DNA of 64,000 nucleotides, from positions 3,640,627 to 3,704,626 of the forward strand of contig OZ035999.1 in assembly GCA_964035015.1 (NCBI GenBank), in the 5' to 3' direction. A program made the position numbers and the translations under genes. Positions 42,983 through 53,887 of the stretch are shown here, piece after piece. The notes beneath the pieces are model-generated. The model searched no databases. It worked only from the letters and a program-made list of their open reading frames with translations, and was not told the origin of the DNA. How positions within the stretch are numbered: the first letter of the stretch is position 1; every line of letters begins with the position of its first letter. The stretch comes from Corallium rubrum. Its lineage: Eukaryota > Cnidaria > Anthozoa > Scleralcyonacea > Coralliidae.

Positions 42983-43631
42983 CAGGGTAACGAATGGGTT
43001 AATCACTTGTTAACCCATTGGCTGCCTGGGATGTCGGAGGCTTCTCCGGCTCTTTGACGAGTAAAATCATCTTCATGGTATTAAACAAAGTAAAACAGTA
43101 AAGGGACTGTTTTGGGCCAGCTCAGACAGGAATGTGTTAAGTTCGTAAATGCGTCCAAAGAATGGATAAAGGGCTCTGCTCGAAACGTCAATTTTTTCGT
43201 CGCTAAAAGTCTCGGCAGTTTACGCCACCTTTTCACTTTGCTGTATACACAGCACTTTTTTTACACTCTCGTATTGAAGAATATATGCATGCATGTTTAC
43301 GAACGCAGCTTTTAATGGACGAGGCCTAAAATAACAGCCACCTGAAAGTGTTAATAAATGAAATTAGTGTGGATAATTGCTCTATTAGCAAAGCAGGTGG
43401 AAGTACGTTTAATTTTTGAACAAGCCAAATTGCCATATATTGTTCACGTTCCGTGTAATCTTCTCTTCCTCGTAGTTTCCGTTTTTCACTTTCCAATCGT
43501 TTTTTGGCCCTAAGGACAATACTAGTAATTCAACTCATCTTACTTTAAAAGTATATAACGAGGCGGAAACTATAGTTGGGATCAGCCGAAACGACCTTGG
43601 ATGACTCGAAATAATGTTTCTATAGATGCAT

Positions 43632-43740
43632 TTTTGCAACTGGTTCCAGTTTGCTTTTAAAATGTATATGTGTATATATATAATACTTCCAACGCTCGAA
43701 ATTTCCCGTCACCAAAAATCCGTAGAATATGAATTTTGAA
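43632..43740 (+). repeat. diverged 3' fragment of the tRNA-like repeat
   Basis: GCAACTGGTTCCAGTTTGCT, AAAATGTATATGTGTATATA and CTCGAAATTTCCCGTCACCA correspond to the shared terminal block. Confidence 0.6.
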
Positions 43741-44127
43741 CTAGAAGGGTGTTAACAATGCTTGTTAATTCACGCTCGTACGTCCGGTACTGCATGCTAT
43801 TCTTAACTTGTTTTTCGCGATCGTTTTGCATAAATAGCACATCCGCTACCTGTTACATGCGTTTATTGCTCACCTTTAAGCATACAGCCTATGCTCTGTG
43901 GCAACGAAACACTTGCTTGATCTGGTCCCTGGTTAGATACTCATTTTAACATAGCTTTCATGTCTGAGGTGAGTGTGTAGTTCTGGTTTGTTGAATTTGT
44001 TTTACACTAATAAGAGAGCTCCTTGTTATAATAAAGGTTTTTAATTAGAATACATCAAACGTGTATCTTTACAATCAAATTACTCCTAAAGGATTTTCAA
44101 TGTGGCCGTGTCGAGGTGATATGGCGC

Positions 44128-44345
44128 TTTAAGCAGCCGTCATACGACACAGTTCAGACCACGGATCCCAGCTAAGACCTAGATGTTGATTTTACGGAGG
44201 GAGGAAAATCGGAGAACCCGGCGAAAAACCCTCGGAGCACAGGGGAGAGATCAACTAAACTCTACTCACAGAAGTCCCAAGCTCGAGAACGGGGTTGCTT
44301 GTTCCCAGACGGTCACCCATCCAAGTACTAACCTGGGTTAGCTCG
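44128..44345 (-). mobile_element. 5S-like SINE (SINE3-type), copy 1
   Basis: On the minus strand it reads GGTTAGTACTTGGATGGGTG then ACCGTCTGGGAACA, the 3' part of 5S rRNA, followed by a shared body (GTTTAGTTGATCTCTCCCCT ... TTTTCCTCCCTCCGTAAAAT, CTAGGTCTTAGCTG). Joined to a tail shared with copy 2, it fits a SINE derived from 5S rRNA. Confidence 0.6.
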
Positions 44346-44649
44346 CCAACTCGGGTCAACCTGTCTACGAATAAACCCATGTTAGCGTTTACACGATATC
44401 CGGGTCAACCACCCTTTTCAAGACCTGGGTCGGCCCGGGTTGGAGAGGTGCGACGGTGCTGAACTTTGGCCAATTCCTTCATGTAAACACGAGTTGGTTT
44501 GACCCGGGCTCGTGTAAAGTGTTGGCAAAATGATAATTTGTGTTGAGAAAAGCTGACCCGGGTTGGGGGGAAAAACAGCCAACCCGAGTTCATGTAAAAA
44601 GAATAACCTGTCGAGGTAGTGCTGTGCCCGACTTGTTTTGATAACGAAA

Positions 44650-44684
44650 TACTGACGTTTCCAGTGGAGCCCTTCGTCAGAGTA
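44650..44684 (-). ncRNA. hammerhead-like motif with poor stem II
   Basis: On the minus strand: stem I UACU (44684-44681) and AGUA (44653-44650) pair, CUGACGA and GAAA are intact and the site is GUC-like. Stem II between them (GGGCUCCACUG) does not pair well, so activity is doubtful. Confidence 0.4.
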
Positions 44685-45169
44685 AAATGTGGACTCCGCT
44701 CGAAACGTGCAGTATTTCGTTATCAAAACTATATTATCGGCAGTTTACAACCTTTTCACTTTGCTCTATCTAAAAACTGCCTATATACGCAGCGATATAC
44801 TTTTTATCACAAATTATATATACGCTCTGCATGCGAGCACTTCTTTTTATCGCTCAAAAATGATAAACTCCTCGAATTTTAATTGTTGTAATATATACAT
44901 GCATACACATAGTAACGGAAAACTGATGTTTCGCGCAGAGCCCTTCATCAGAGGGATGCATGATTGGGGAGGCAGGCTTGGGTGCATGGCATAAGCTGTT
45001 AACGCGCCACTGTCTCTCACGACTGAAGTTAAGCCCGCGGTCGAATGGGGTTATAACCACAACATAACAACATGTATTTATACCGCGCAAATTCAACTTT
45101 AAGGTTTTCAAATGCGCCTTACAATAATTTTTGACATGGCTGAGTCGAAGGCATATTAAAGGCACTCAG

Positions 45170-45405
45170 GCAGCCACCATACGACACATATCGGCCCATG
45201 AATTACAGCTAAGACCTAGGTGTTGGTTTTTGCGGAGGGAGGAAAACCGGAGAACCCGGTGAAAAACCCTCGAAGCAGAGGAGAGACCAACTAAACTCTA
45301 CTCACATGAGTCTCAAGCTCGAGAACAGGGTTGTTCCCAGACGGTCACCCATCCAAGTACTAACCCCGTCCAATCGGGCTTAACTATTGGTGAAAGGCAG
45401 CGCCC
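45170..45405 (-). mobile_element. 5S-like SINE, copy 2
   Basis: Minus strand: GTTAAGCCCGATTGGACGGG, TTAGTACTTGGATGGGTGAC and CGTCTGGGAAC, a longer stretch of 5S-like 3' half than copy 1, then the same body and CTAGGTCTTAGCTG tail. A partial inverted copy follows at 45468-45540. Lacks the 5' half of 5S, so it is not a 5S gene. Confidence 0.65.
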
Positions 45406-45540
45406 TATAACAGCACACGCCAACCGTGCACCCCTAGTACTCGGATGAATGACCAACTTAGCTTCGTGTGTTGGTTCTCTCCTGTGCCTCGAAGGTTCTT
45501 CACCGGGTTCTATTGTTTTCTCTCTCCGCAAAATCAATAT

Positions 45541-46900
45541 CATAGTTTCCCCACGGTGCGAGGGACATTGGGTTATCAGTATATAAATACTGCCGTATGT
45601 TATCCTCAATAAATAAAGTCGCTTTATATGATGCATGGAATGAAAACAGTCACGTCATGCACTTTTGTACCATTTACCTATTGGTGAAAGAAAATTTTGA
45701 AGATCGATCTGAACGAGTCTGCAGATCGATCTAAACGAGTGTGAGATTGAGATCGTTTTGAACGGGAAAGAGCGATCGAGAAGATTGACAGTATTTCATT
45801 GTTGTCGTGGAGATTTCGAGATCAACCCTCTTTTTTTTTACCTGTAGCCATAGATGACCTAAGATGAATTAGTGAAAACTCTTTAGAATATGAATCTGTA
45901 GGAGCATCAAGGGTCCGCTCCCAACATTTTAACACAGCCGAAAGCGTCGGCCTATAGTAAACCGTTTATATATCGCTGGTTCGAACCCTCTCCAATGCGT
46001 GGTCAAGTCAAGTTTTCACTCTATACTTGTCCGCTATATAGTTCGTCTACCCGAGGTGATACCAATATCTTTAATCTACACCAACTTTTCCTCCAGACCA
46101 TTCCTACTATTCTGCTTTAATCAAGATAAGGACAGGTTAAAAGAATGATGTTGGCATTTGAGTTCGCGGGCCTCCGCGTGCTTTGTTCTAATAGATTATA
46201 TGTCGATGTATATCATGTACAATCGATCTCGCATCTTGCAGGGGCCGTGTATATACATGAGCCGCGGGCTCGCCTGGTTAACACTTTGAAGCCTGACGAC
46301 GAGTCTTTAGTATTTTATTCTGGCTAACGCCAGAGTATTTTATTCTGGCTAACGCCAGACGATTTTATTCAGCACAGGGAGAGGTCCAGGCCTCAAAGTG
46401 TTAACTGACTCGCGTATAGGATCTTACTGTATATAGTTGAGTTTGGCTGTCAACCCGGGCTCGTGTAAAGGCCCTCTACAAACTCTCTACGCAGCGCTAT
46501 ATAATACTTTTTTAATCACAACTATCTACGCTTTGCACGCAAGCTCTTCTTTTTATCGCTCAAAAATGATATACTCTACGAATTTTAATTGTTGTAACGT
46601 CGACATTATACATGCATACACATTTATTAAACTTGTCCCTATAGCCGACAGGACTTTTTAGAGCTAATTTTTAACTGCAAAGCCATAGATCGAAAACTTA
46701 GGTTCCTAAAATGTTTTTCTATAGAGATTTAATAATAGTGGTAATATTTCGGAGTAAAATCAGGAAAATATTTGACTGCCATCGGAAATATAGTTTTTAA
46801 GAGATATTGAGTTATCAAGTGTTCTGCATTTTGGCCATTGTGTATTTTCACTTTGCATTAAATTGGGTAATTAGTGGTCATTTTAAAACACAATTATGGT
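45541..46900. other. intergenic, scattered satellite fragments
   Basis: 46305-46375 holds two copies of TATTTTATTCTGGCTAACGC. 45700-45750 has a short duplication of GATCGATCT..AACGAGT. Otherwise nothing bounded. Confidence 0.4.
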
Positions 46901-47068
46901 GCCAATCACCGTTTAGTTATCCTTAATTACAGTAATAAGAACATTTCCCCCGCATTTTATTACACCAAATAGCGTCTCAAAATTAAAATGAACCCGATAA
47001 TTATATATATAAACGGCCTTTATAATCATTGAGCCACTAGAGCGCATGCAGATATATATAGACCGAGT

Positions 47069-47455
47069 TTTAAGGATTTTTGGGTGAAGGAAAATTCGAG
47101 TGTAGAATATATACATTCATTGTACTCTATATTATTCACTTCGTATTCGGCACTGAACGTTAACCCCTTCACGTACGTCATGGCACGCTACGTATACTGC
47201 AATCGAGTGGTATTCGTATTATGTTCTAAGGATTTTTTGGGAAGGAAAATTCGAGTGTAGAATATATACATTTTAAGACCAAACCGGGACCAGTTGCGAA
47301 AAATGCAACTACACAGGCCTTCCGGCAGGAATTGAGCCCACGACCTTGCGATTCTAGTGCAATGCTCTGACCACTGAGCCACGGAGGGCGTTGCCGAGAG
47401 CTTAATCGCGAGTTCTGTATATATAATAAGGTGGTGATGCCAGGAGAGAATTGGT
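47069..47455 (-). mobile_element. tRNA-like repeat with terminal direct repeats, copy 2
   Basis: The terminal block AAGGAAAATTCGAGTGTAGA occurs at about 47087 and 47238. Between them is a segment (ATTCACTTCGTATTCGGCAC ... AATCGAGTGGTATTCG) that is also found at 53910-54002. The tRNA-like core follows with GTGGCTCAGTGGTCAGAGC on the minus strand. Confidence 0.7.
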
Positions 47456-47522
47456 GTCATGGCGTTATTTTTAGCTTCGATTGTCTTATGTTGATATTCC
47501 GAGTTGTAAACTTCAAAGTTAA

Positions 47523-48146
47523 CGTGTCTATGAAGTGAAAAATTTGTTGGCATTTTTGTTGTTTTTTTGTACAGAGGAGCATGACAGGAGCACTCACTGA
47601 GAATTTCAAGAGAATCTGATGCGTAGTTTTCTCGCTATCAACTCTCAAAATTTGCCGTGGATAGTTTGTTTTGGGGAAATTTTGGCCTCTTTGTAACAAT
47701 GCCTTAAGGCTGGTTCTCATATGTCGCCGATCGTCCGATCCATGATTTAGATGCATGTTAAGTAAAAGAATAAAAGCACTGCTTTTCTGCATTGTTCTTT
47801 ATTACTTAACATGCTGCTGCACTTCCCGTTTTAACATGCATCTAAATCACAAATCGCCGACGATCGGCGACATATGAAAACCAGGCTTTATGACGTACAC
47901 AGATGGATCATTAATAGTGAAATCTATTGTTCTTGTGCATAGTTGTCCATTTGCGTACGTCGTAAGTATTGTTACCGAAAGCCCAATTTTTCTCCAAGAA
48001 CGAACTAGCCATGGCAAACTTTGAGTGTTGATAGCGCGAAAACTACGCATCAGATTCTCTTGAAATTTTCAGTGAGTGCTCCTGCCATGCTCCTCTGTAC
48101 ACTGAAACAAGAAAAATGCCAACGAATTTTTCATTTCATAGACACT
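47523..48146. mobile_element. full-length nested MITE
   Basis: Outer arms of about 160 bp (GTGTCTATGAAGTGAAAAAT left; ATTTTTCATTTCATAGACAC right) enclose an inner palindrome at 47708-47888 (GGCTGGTTCTCATATGTCGC to GCGACATATGAAAACCAGGC). Same nesting as at 26674-27050. Confidence 0.8.
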
Positions 48147-48159
48147 TTAAAGCTGTACA

Positions 48160-48345
48160 TTTATTAATTACATTGTGAAATACGAGACACCTAACAACTA
48201 AGACCAAGTTTTTACACAAATTGGCCTAAACTTATTGCTGCTGGGCCAACAGAAATGAAGATGTCACATTTGCCACCCCCTTACAATCTCGCTTTAATTT
48301 TGACCATCCGTACTTAATTGCAGGTTTCTAGTATCCCTTTTATGT
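48160..48345. repeat. dispersed repeat, copy 1
   Basis: GAAATACGAGACACCTAACA, CAACAGAAATGAAGATGTCA and CAATCTCGCTTTAATTTTGA recur with few changes at 51823-52010. Confidence 0.7.
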
Positions 48346-49351
48346 CTTTATATAATATAAAACCATGATTGTGAGATTTTGCAATTTTAGGCCAGTTTGT
48401 TTTTGTATATAAGAATTGCTAAATAGGGTGACAGCCTTTTTGATCAGAGGTTCCGGAGTTGCATACAACTGTTTTAACACTCTTGTTTCCCATAGCAATC
48501 TTGCTAACATATCAGTAATTTTATCTGATCGTTATCTTTATTACAATAGTTGATAAGTACAGAAGGGACGAAGGATTCGTTGGAATCGTTGAGCGGAAGT
48601 CGTTACCGTTGCGAAAATTAAATTGAAAGTAAATATGATTGACGCGTATTAATATAATTAAACTTTCGGTACTGCCTTAGAATAAACACGTCTCTGTTTT
48701 TTCACTGTTGTGAAAATGTCCATTCTTTAATTTTTACCGTAAAGGGTCCTCAGGAGTTTAGTTAATTTTATTTTAAAAGCTGTTTAGAGCTTCGTAGCGG
48801 TTCATGTATTGTCGTTTCCAACGTGTCAGGTTTTCGTGAGAATTTATGAAAAATGCATGCATGCTCTTCCTGTCATTTCGATTGCCTGGAATCTTGATGT
48901 AGAACGACCGACGTCTAATTATTTTAATGGCTTTTTTTTAAAAGAAGACAAAACAAAGCAAGATCAACAAGCTTTTAAGGTGACCTCGGTGTCGTGTTCC
49001 CCGAGCTTATTAATAAAAAAATCGTGCTTCACACAAGTCGCTATAAAGTTTTGAAAATCGCGTTAGTGGGCTTTGGTCAGGATCAGGAAGGTCAGTTGAT
49101 ATAATATTATAGTATTAAATATGAAAATGTGTATATTATCCTTGTTTCGAAGAGACGCATGTTGTGAAGAGTCGTATATAAAAGGCGGTGTAGGCTACTA
49201 GTACTGCCGAGATTTTTGAGAACGAAATACGGAGTTTATATCATATATATATATATGATAATAGATAAAGAAAGTAGTCGTTTACAATAGATCACAGAGT
49301 GCTCGATACTTTTGAAGGTAGAGCAAGATAGATTATATTTAAAAAATTAAC

Positions 49352-49400
49352 GTTGCTACTCCGAGTTTCACGCTTAACGCTTAAGCGATCATCAGGCAAC
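49352..49400 (-). ncRNA. hammerhead ribozyme-like motif with all three stems
   Basis: On the minus strand: stem I GUUGC (49400-49396) pairs with GCAAC (49356-49352); core CUGAUGA (49395-49389); stem II CGCUUA/UAAGCG within 49387-49371; core GAAA (49369-49366); stem III ACU/AGU around CGG; A17 at the cleavage position. The only flaw is a U-U pair at the base of stem II (49388 and 49370). This is a different sequence family from the motifs at 760, 5459 and 19219. Confidence 0.65.
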
Positions 49401-49407
49401 TGAAAAA

Positions 49408-49471
<64 letters not shown>
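49408..49471. repeat. (TA)n microsatellite
   Basis: About 31 TA units. Confidence 0.95.
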
Positions 49472-49472
<1 letters not shown>

Positions 49473-49476
<4 letters not shown>

Positions 49477-49690
49477 TAGCGTGCTGCGTAGGCAGTGTAG
49501 AAACAACAATCGAAATATAGTAAGGTTAGGTATACTGCCGAAACAGAGAGCGTATAGGAGTCTAACGTTTCGAGCGAAGGCCCTTCGTCAGAGAGAACGT
49601 TTCTCTCTGACGAAGGACCTTCGCTCGAAACGTTAGACTCCTACGTTCTCTGTTTCGGCAGTATATCTAACCTTACTATATTTCGATATA
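49473..49690. mobile_element. face-to-face Penelope-like ends with paired hammerhead-like motifs
   Basis: From TACTGCCGAAACAGAGAGCG through TAACGTTTCGAGCGAAGG to CTCTCTGACGAAGG the sequence mirrors around about 49597 for roughly 100 bp each side. Minus-strand motif 49561-49594: CUGACGA, GGGC/GCUC, GAAA, stem I UCU/AGA. Plus-strand motif 49604-49637: same, with one stem II mismatch. The left arm also matches 36802-36925. Confidence 0.65.
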
Positions 49691-49851
49691 TATATAAGAT
49701 CTATATAAGATCTATATAGAGTGTTCATAACAGTTGTATATATAGAGCTTGATATAGCCAGGAATATATATTTATAAGTTTTATTTATTTTTCTACGTTT
49801 GGCCTATATGAGCTACTAAATGTATATATGTATATACCAGCTCAAACTATA

Positions 49852-50060
49852 TTGCGTTGACGAAGGCCTGAGTCAAACCACACTACAATCATTTGGTCCG
49901 GAGTATCGCCGTACGAGATGTGAACCTGTTCTGGTCCACGGATACCGTTGTCTTGTTCGTGCTTGTTACTAGCCGTTGGGGCAGTCAGGCCGAAAGCTTA
50001 GCAAATAAATATTACACGTGGTGTTTCCACAAAACTTATCTTGAATACTATTATCGCCAT
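49852..50060 (+). mobile_element. Penelope-like fragment with split hammerhead-like motif
   Basis: GACGAAGGCCTGAGTCAA (49859) and CAGTCAGGCCGAAAGCTTAG (49982) are the two halves of the 5459-type motif, separated by about 105 extra bases in the stem II loop. The first core begins UUGACGA rather than CUGANGA. The flank ACGTGGTGTTTCCACAAAAC matches 5429-5448 in reverse. Confidence 0.5.
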
Positions 50061-50742
50061 GCAAACTTTCAAAGAATTAAAGTAATTACAAACTCGTGAG
50101 CCACTCGCCCTCGTAATTTTCTACGAGCAGATAAATTTAAATAGTTCACTCAGAACAATGGTTAAAATTATAATATTTCTTTTTTAAAATTTTAATAAAA
50201 GTTCTTAACAGTTGTTTGGAGTGAACTATATATATATGTTTAACGCTGGAGAAACGAAGTTTTGTTATCGATTGATGTACATTTTTGTCTAATTATTTTT
50301 ATTTCGTGTGAAACATTTTGTTGAAAGAAAAAACTCTTCTACAGTATTGTAGTATTATTTTCAATAACTCTGCATTAAATAGTTGATCCGATACAAAAAT
50401 TTGTTCTTTAGTTGCTGAGTTTTAAATTTTACGATATAGCTATAACCTTGCGAGTTAGATATCAAGTGCATGCATGGGGTATTCTGCCCTGTTTCTTCCT
50501 CCTGTCACTTTTGTGACAAATATATTAAAAAAACGTTTCAGAATTGCCAAGACTTTTTTTTACTTTATTCCTGGTGTCAGAATGAATTACAGTCAAACTG
50601 GAAATACCTTCCATTTCCTCTTCTGTAGTTGGTTGTGTATTACTGTATTTCTGCTGAAGAACGAGGAAAGTCTAGTGATAAAAGTCGCCAATTCTTGATG
50701 TATATTCGTCTGTTGCTATCGATTGTATTATGAAGAAATGTC

Positions 50743-51236
50743 ATTTAAAGTGTATATGAAACTAAAATTAAGTTTGTCTTATTTGAAAGAACTCTTAAAA
50801 TAATGGGGAATATCAATTTACAGCTTTTTCATATTTTACTTAGTTCTTGAGATATTTAGACTTATGTGATATTCAAATGAGATAACTTTTGGTTCGTTTT
50901 TTTCTAATTAACATATTCGAAAATCGCGAATATTTTTAAGATTACTGAACAAAATCTCTTGAAACTTTGCATAGTACTACAGTTCATGCAACTAAACATG
51001 AAGGACAAGTTACAAGTGATTTTGATCAATAATCTTAAAAATATTCACGATTTTCGAATATGTTAATTAGAAAAAAACGAACCATAAATAAGTTAGTCTC
51101 ATTTGAATATCACATAAGTCTAAATATCTCAAGAACTAAGTAAAATATGAAAAAGCTGTAAATTGATATTCCCCATTATTTTAAGAGTTCTTTCAAATAA
51201 GACAAACTTAATTTTAGTTTCATATATACTTTAAAG
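50743..51236. mobile_element. MITE with ~220-bp arms
   Basis: TTTAAAGTGTATATGAAACT at the left mirrors AGTTTCATATATACTTTAAA at the right, and the arms match almost without gap through AATAATGGGGAATATCAATT, GATATTCAAATGAGA and TATTCGAAAATCG. The loop is only about 70 bp. Confidence 0.85.
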
Positions 51237-51822
51237 CTAAATTATACTATGTATGTAAAGTTTTCAACAAAATATTTTCTCAGCCTTCAGGCTTCGGTAG
51301 CAGCTACAAAAATACAGTAATACGCAATGAAATACAGAGGAAGAAGTGAGAAGGTATTTCCATTTTAACTGTAAATCGCAGAATTGACGTCTCAAGCATT
51401 CTAAAGCAAGACCTATAATCATTTTAATTAAAAACCAAATTAATACACAAACATAACGGCCCAGCACCTTGTTTTTTGACATTTTAATTTCCCGACAGGT
51501 CAATCACAAAACGACCGTAAACAGACTATATCTTCCCATCTAAACACACACAAAAGGAACGCCTGTTCGTATGAGGCGATCTCAAACACTGACTTGTGTA
51601 TGACTGGACGGCGGCTCCAGCTCAAAAAGAGTCCGAATAAAATAGCGGAAAGGTCGCTTCTTTTTCGCTATCCAGTTAGAAAGTCCGGTTCATCTTTTTT
51701 CTTCCGATCCGCTTCAATTATATTTCGTCCGTCATTAAAACGGCTATCACGCCATCTTAATAGTTTATTGACTTTTCTCGGAGCTTGCAAACTTCAAAGT
51801 TTAAGCTGTGCGATAATTCGAT

Positions 51823-52010
51823 TATGAAATACGAGCCACCTTACAAATTTCGAGGATTTCTGAATCATTAAGACCACGTTTTTACAAAAGTTGGCCCAAC
51901 CTTAATTGCCGCGGTGCCAACAGAAATCAAGATGTCACATTTGCATTGCCCTTTCAATCTCGCTTTAATTTTGACCATCTGTATTTCTGTGCCGGTTTCT
52001 ATCTCTTTCC
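51823..52010. repeat. dispersed repeat, copy 2
   Basis: Matches 48160-48345 (GAAATACGAG, CAACAGAAATCAAGATGTCA, CAATCTCGCTTTAATTTTGA). Confidence 0.7.
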
Positions 52011-52011
52011 T

Positions 52012-52092
52012 GACCTGAGCTTTGCTGAGCTGAGCTGGCCTCAGCTGAGCTGAATTGGTCTCAGTTGAGCTGAACTGAGCTGAGCTGGCCTC
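52012..52092. repeat. GAGCT minisatellite
   Basis: Irregular CTGAGCTGAGCTGGCCTCAG units. GAGCT and AGCTC make it partly self-complementary. Confidence 0.8.
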
Positions 52093-52295
52093 CTGTGCCT
52101 TGATGGCTTTACTCTGAGTTCTTTTTTTAAAGTTAAAACACATGCAGCATGGCCTGTGAGCATAGACAATTTTGTCAAAAATCTTGTTCAGCTCTAGATC
52201 GATTGAATACAATAAGGTAGTTACAGGTATACAATTTCATCAATTTTGTCACAAATATGCATTAACGCAGTAGATACGTGTACGCCTGGGCGTGC

Positions 52296-52299
<4 letters not shown>

Positions 52300-52352
<53 letters not shown>
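52300..52352. repeat. (TA)n microsatellite
   Basis: About 26 TA units, followed by ATAATATAATATAA. Confidence 0.95.
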
Positions 52353-52359
<7 letters not shown>

Positions 52360-52993
52360 ATAATATAAAACCGTTATTCATGATTCTGGGGCAACCACAT
52401 GCCGCTGGCTATAGCGTACAATTCCGCGAGCTAGTGTACGGATTCCACAAAATGTGACATCCTCCGCGGCTATACTCGTCAGCGCACCGCAGTAGAACGA
52501 GAGATGCATGTGCAACATGAGGCAGGCAATAATCGTGTTAAAACAATTCCTTGTGTTGGCACCTTGATTTATTTTATACCTTGACTTCTTTTTGTCATAA
52601 AACGACTTAAACTAAAAGTTCGTCAGAGTGGCATTCTATGAAAGGGGGTAAAAATTCTTCGTTCTCAGTTTCATGCCACAAGAATTCTTCCATACTTGAA
52701 GAGCGTTGTGGGAGGTTGCCATATTGCGATAGGACTGCCCCGCATCCAGCAGGGGCGGTCAAATAAGTCAGATGACAGACTAAGGTATAAAAATTCCTAG
52801 ATCCGCCTCTGTTCACAGTTGTATGTACATAAGTGGGCGCGAAGTGCGTTATTGCTCCAATTATTACCATATTTATCACCTGTTAAAGTCAAAATCCCAC
52901 CTCTGCTTCTGTAGTTTGTTGTGTATAGGAAAATCTAGCGATAAAAGTTGCTTACTCTTGATTTATAAGTCATATTGGGCATTTCACTCGATT

Positions 52994-53433
52994 ACATAGC
53001 ATGTTCTAAGGATTTTGGGTGAAGGAAAATTCGAGTGTAGAATATATACATTTTAAGACCATTGCACTAGAATCGCAAGTTCGTGGGTTCAATTCCTGCC
53101 GGAAGGCCTGTGTAGTTGCATTTTTCGCAACTGGTCCCGGTTTGGTCTTAAATGTACATATTCTACACTCGAATTTTCCTTCACCCAAAATCCTTAGAAC
53201 ATCGAGTGAAATGCCCAATATTACTTATAATATACCCCAATTCTCTCCTGGCATTACCACATTATATATACAGAACTCGCGATCAGGCTCTCGGCAACGC
53301 CCTCCGTGGCTCAGTGGTAAGAGCATTGCACTAGAATCGCAAGGTCGTGGGTTCAATTCCTGCCGGAAGGCCTGTGTAGTTGCATTTTTGGCAACTGGTC
53401 CCGGTTTGGTCTTAAAATGTATATATTCTATTC
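52994..53433 (+). mobile_element. tRNA-like repeat, head-to-tail dimer, copy 3
   Basis: ATTGCACTAGAATCGCAAG occurs at 53061 and 53325, a 264-bp period, each followed by the B box-like TTCAATTCCTGCCGGAAG and the terminal block. An inverted terminal block (52994-53060, TGTTCTAAGGATTTTGGGTG) abuts the left end. Second unit has an intact A box-like GTGGCTCAGTGGTAAGAGC (53308-53326). Confidence 0.75.
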
Positions 53434-53590
53434 TTGACTTATATTTGGTTGTTGGTATCGATTTGAAGAGAAACATTCGTTATATTATGATTAAATTCCA
53501 TGAAAGCTAAATTATACTTTTATTCACATTTTTCGACAAAATATTTTCCTCACGCTTCAGTAGCGACTCCATTTTGACTGTAAGCCCAAT

Positions 53591-53799
53591 CTCGTTCCCA
53601 GAGCCCACGTTCTCCACCCGGGAAACGAGAGACTGGGATAATCCGTTTCACATCGATATATCATTGGCTGATGAACACAGTGAATTCTATATAACTCTTC
53701 TTCCAGATAACAAGAATCCTGTGATGGCGTGAACGGATTATCCCAGAACCTCTCATTTCCCGCCCGCTGGGTAAGGGGAACGTGGGCTCTGGGAACGAA
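53591..53799. mobile_element. MITE, family B copy 2
   Basis: CTCGTTCCCAGAGCCCACGT to ACGTGGGCTCTGGGAACGA. The ends are better preserved than in copy 1 (27661), with ACAGTGAATTCTATATAACT as an extra insertion. Confidence 0.82.
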
Positions 53800-53887
53800 G
53801 ATTGCTGTAAGCCGTGTTTAGCGCGCGGGCTGCTAGCACTTTGCCACTTTCCAGTCACCGTCTGTGAAGAAAAAAGACCATTTGTAT

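Noticed and set aside
45313..45400. 5S rRNA gene
   Set aside because: Only the 3' half is present and it continues into a repeat body shared with another locus.
53281..53365. Functional tRNA gene
   Set aside because: A and B box-like blocks are present but the acceptor stem is imperfect and the unit repeats with a shared tail; it is a tRNA-derived repeat.
53019..53510. 163-residue frame with FNSCRKACVVAFFATGPG
   Set aside because: Translation of the tRNA-like repeat; the same peptide appears at every copy and on dimers.
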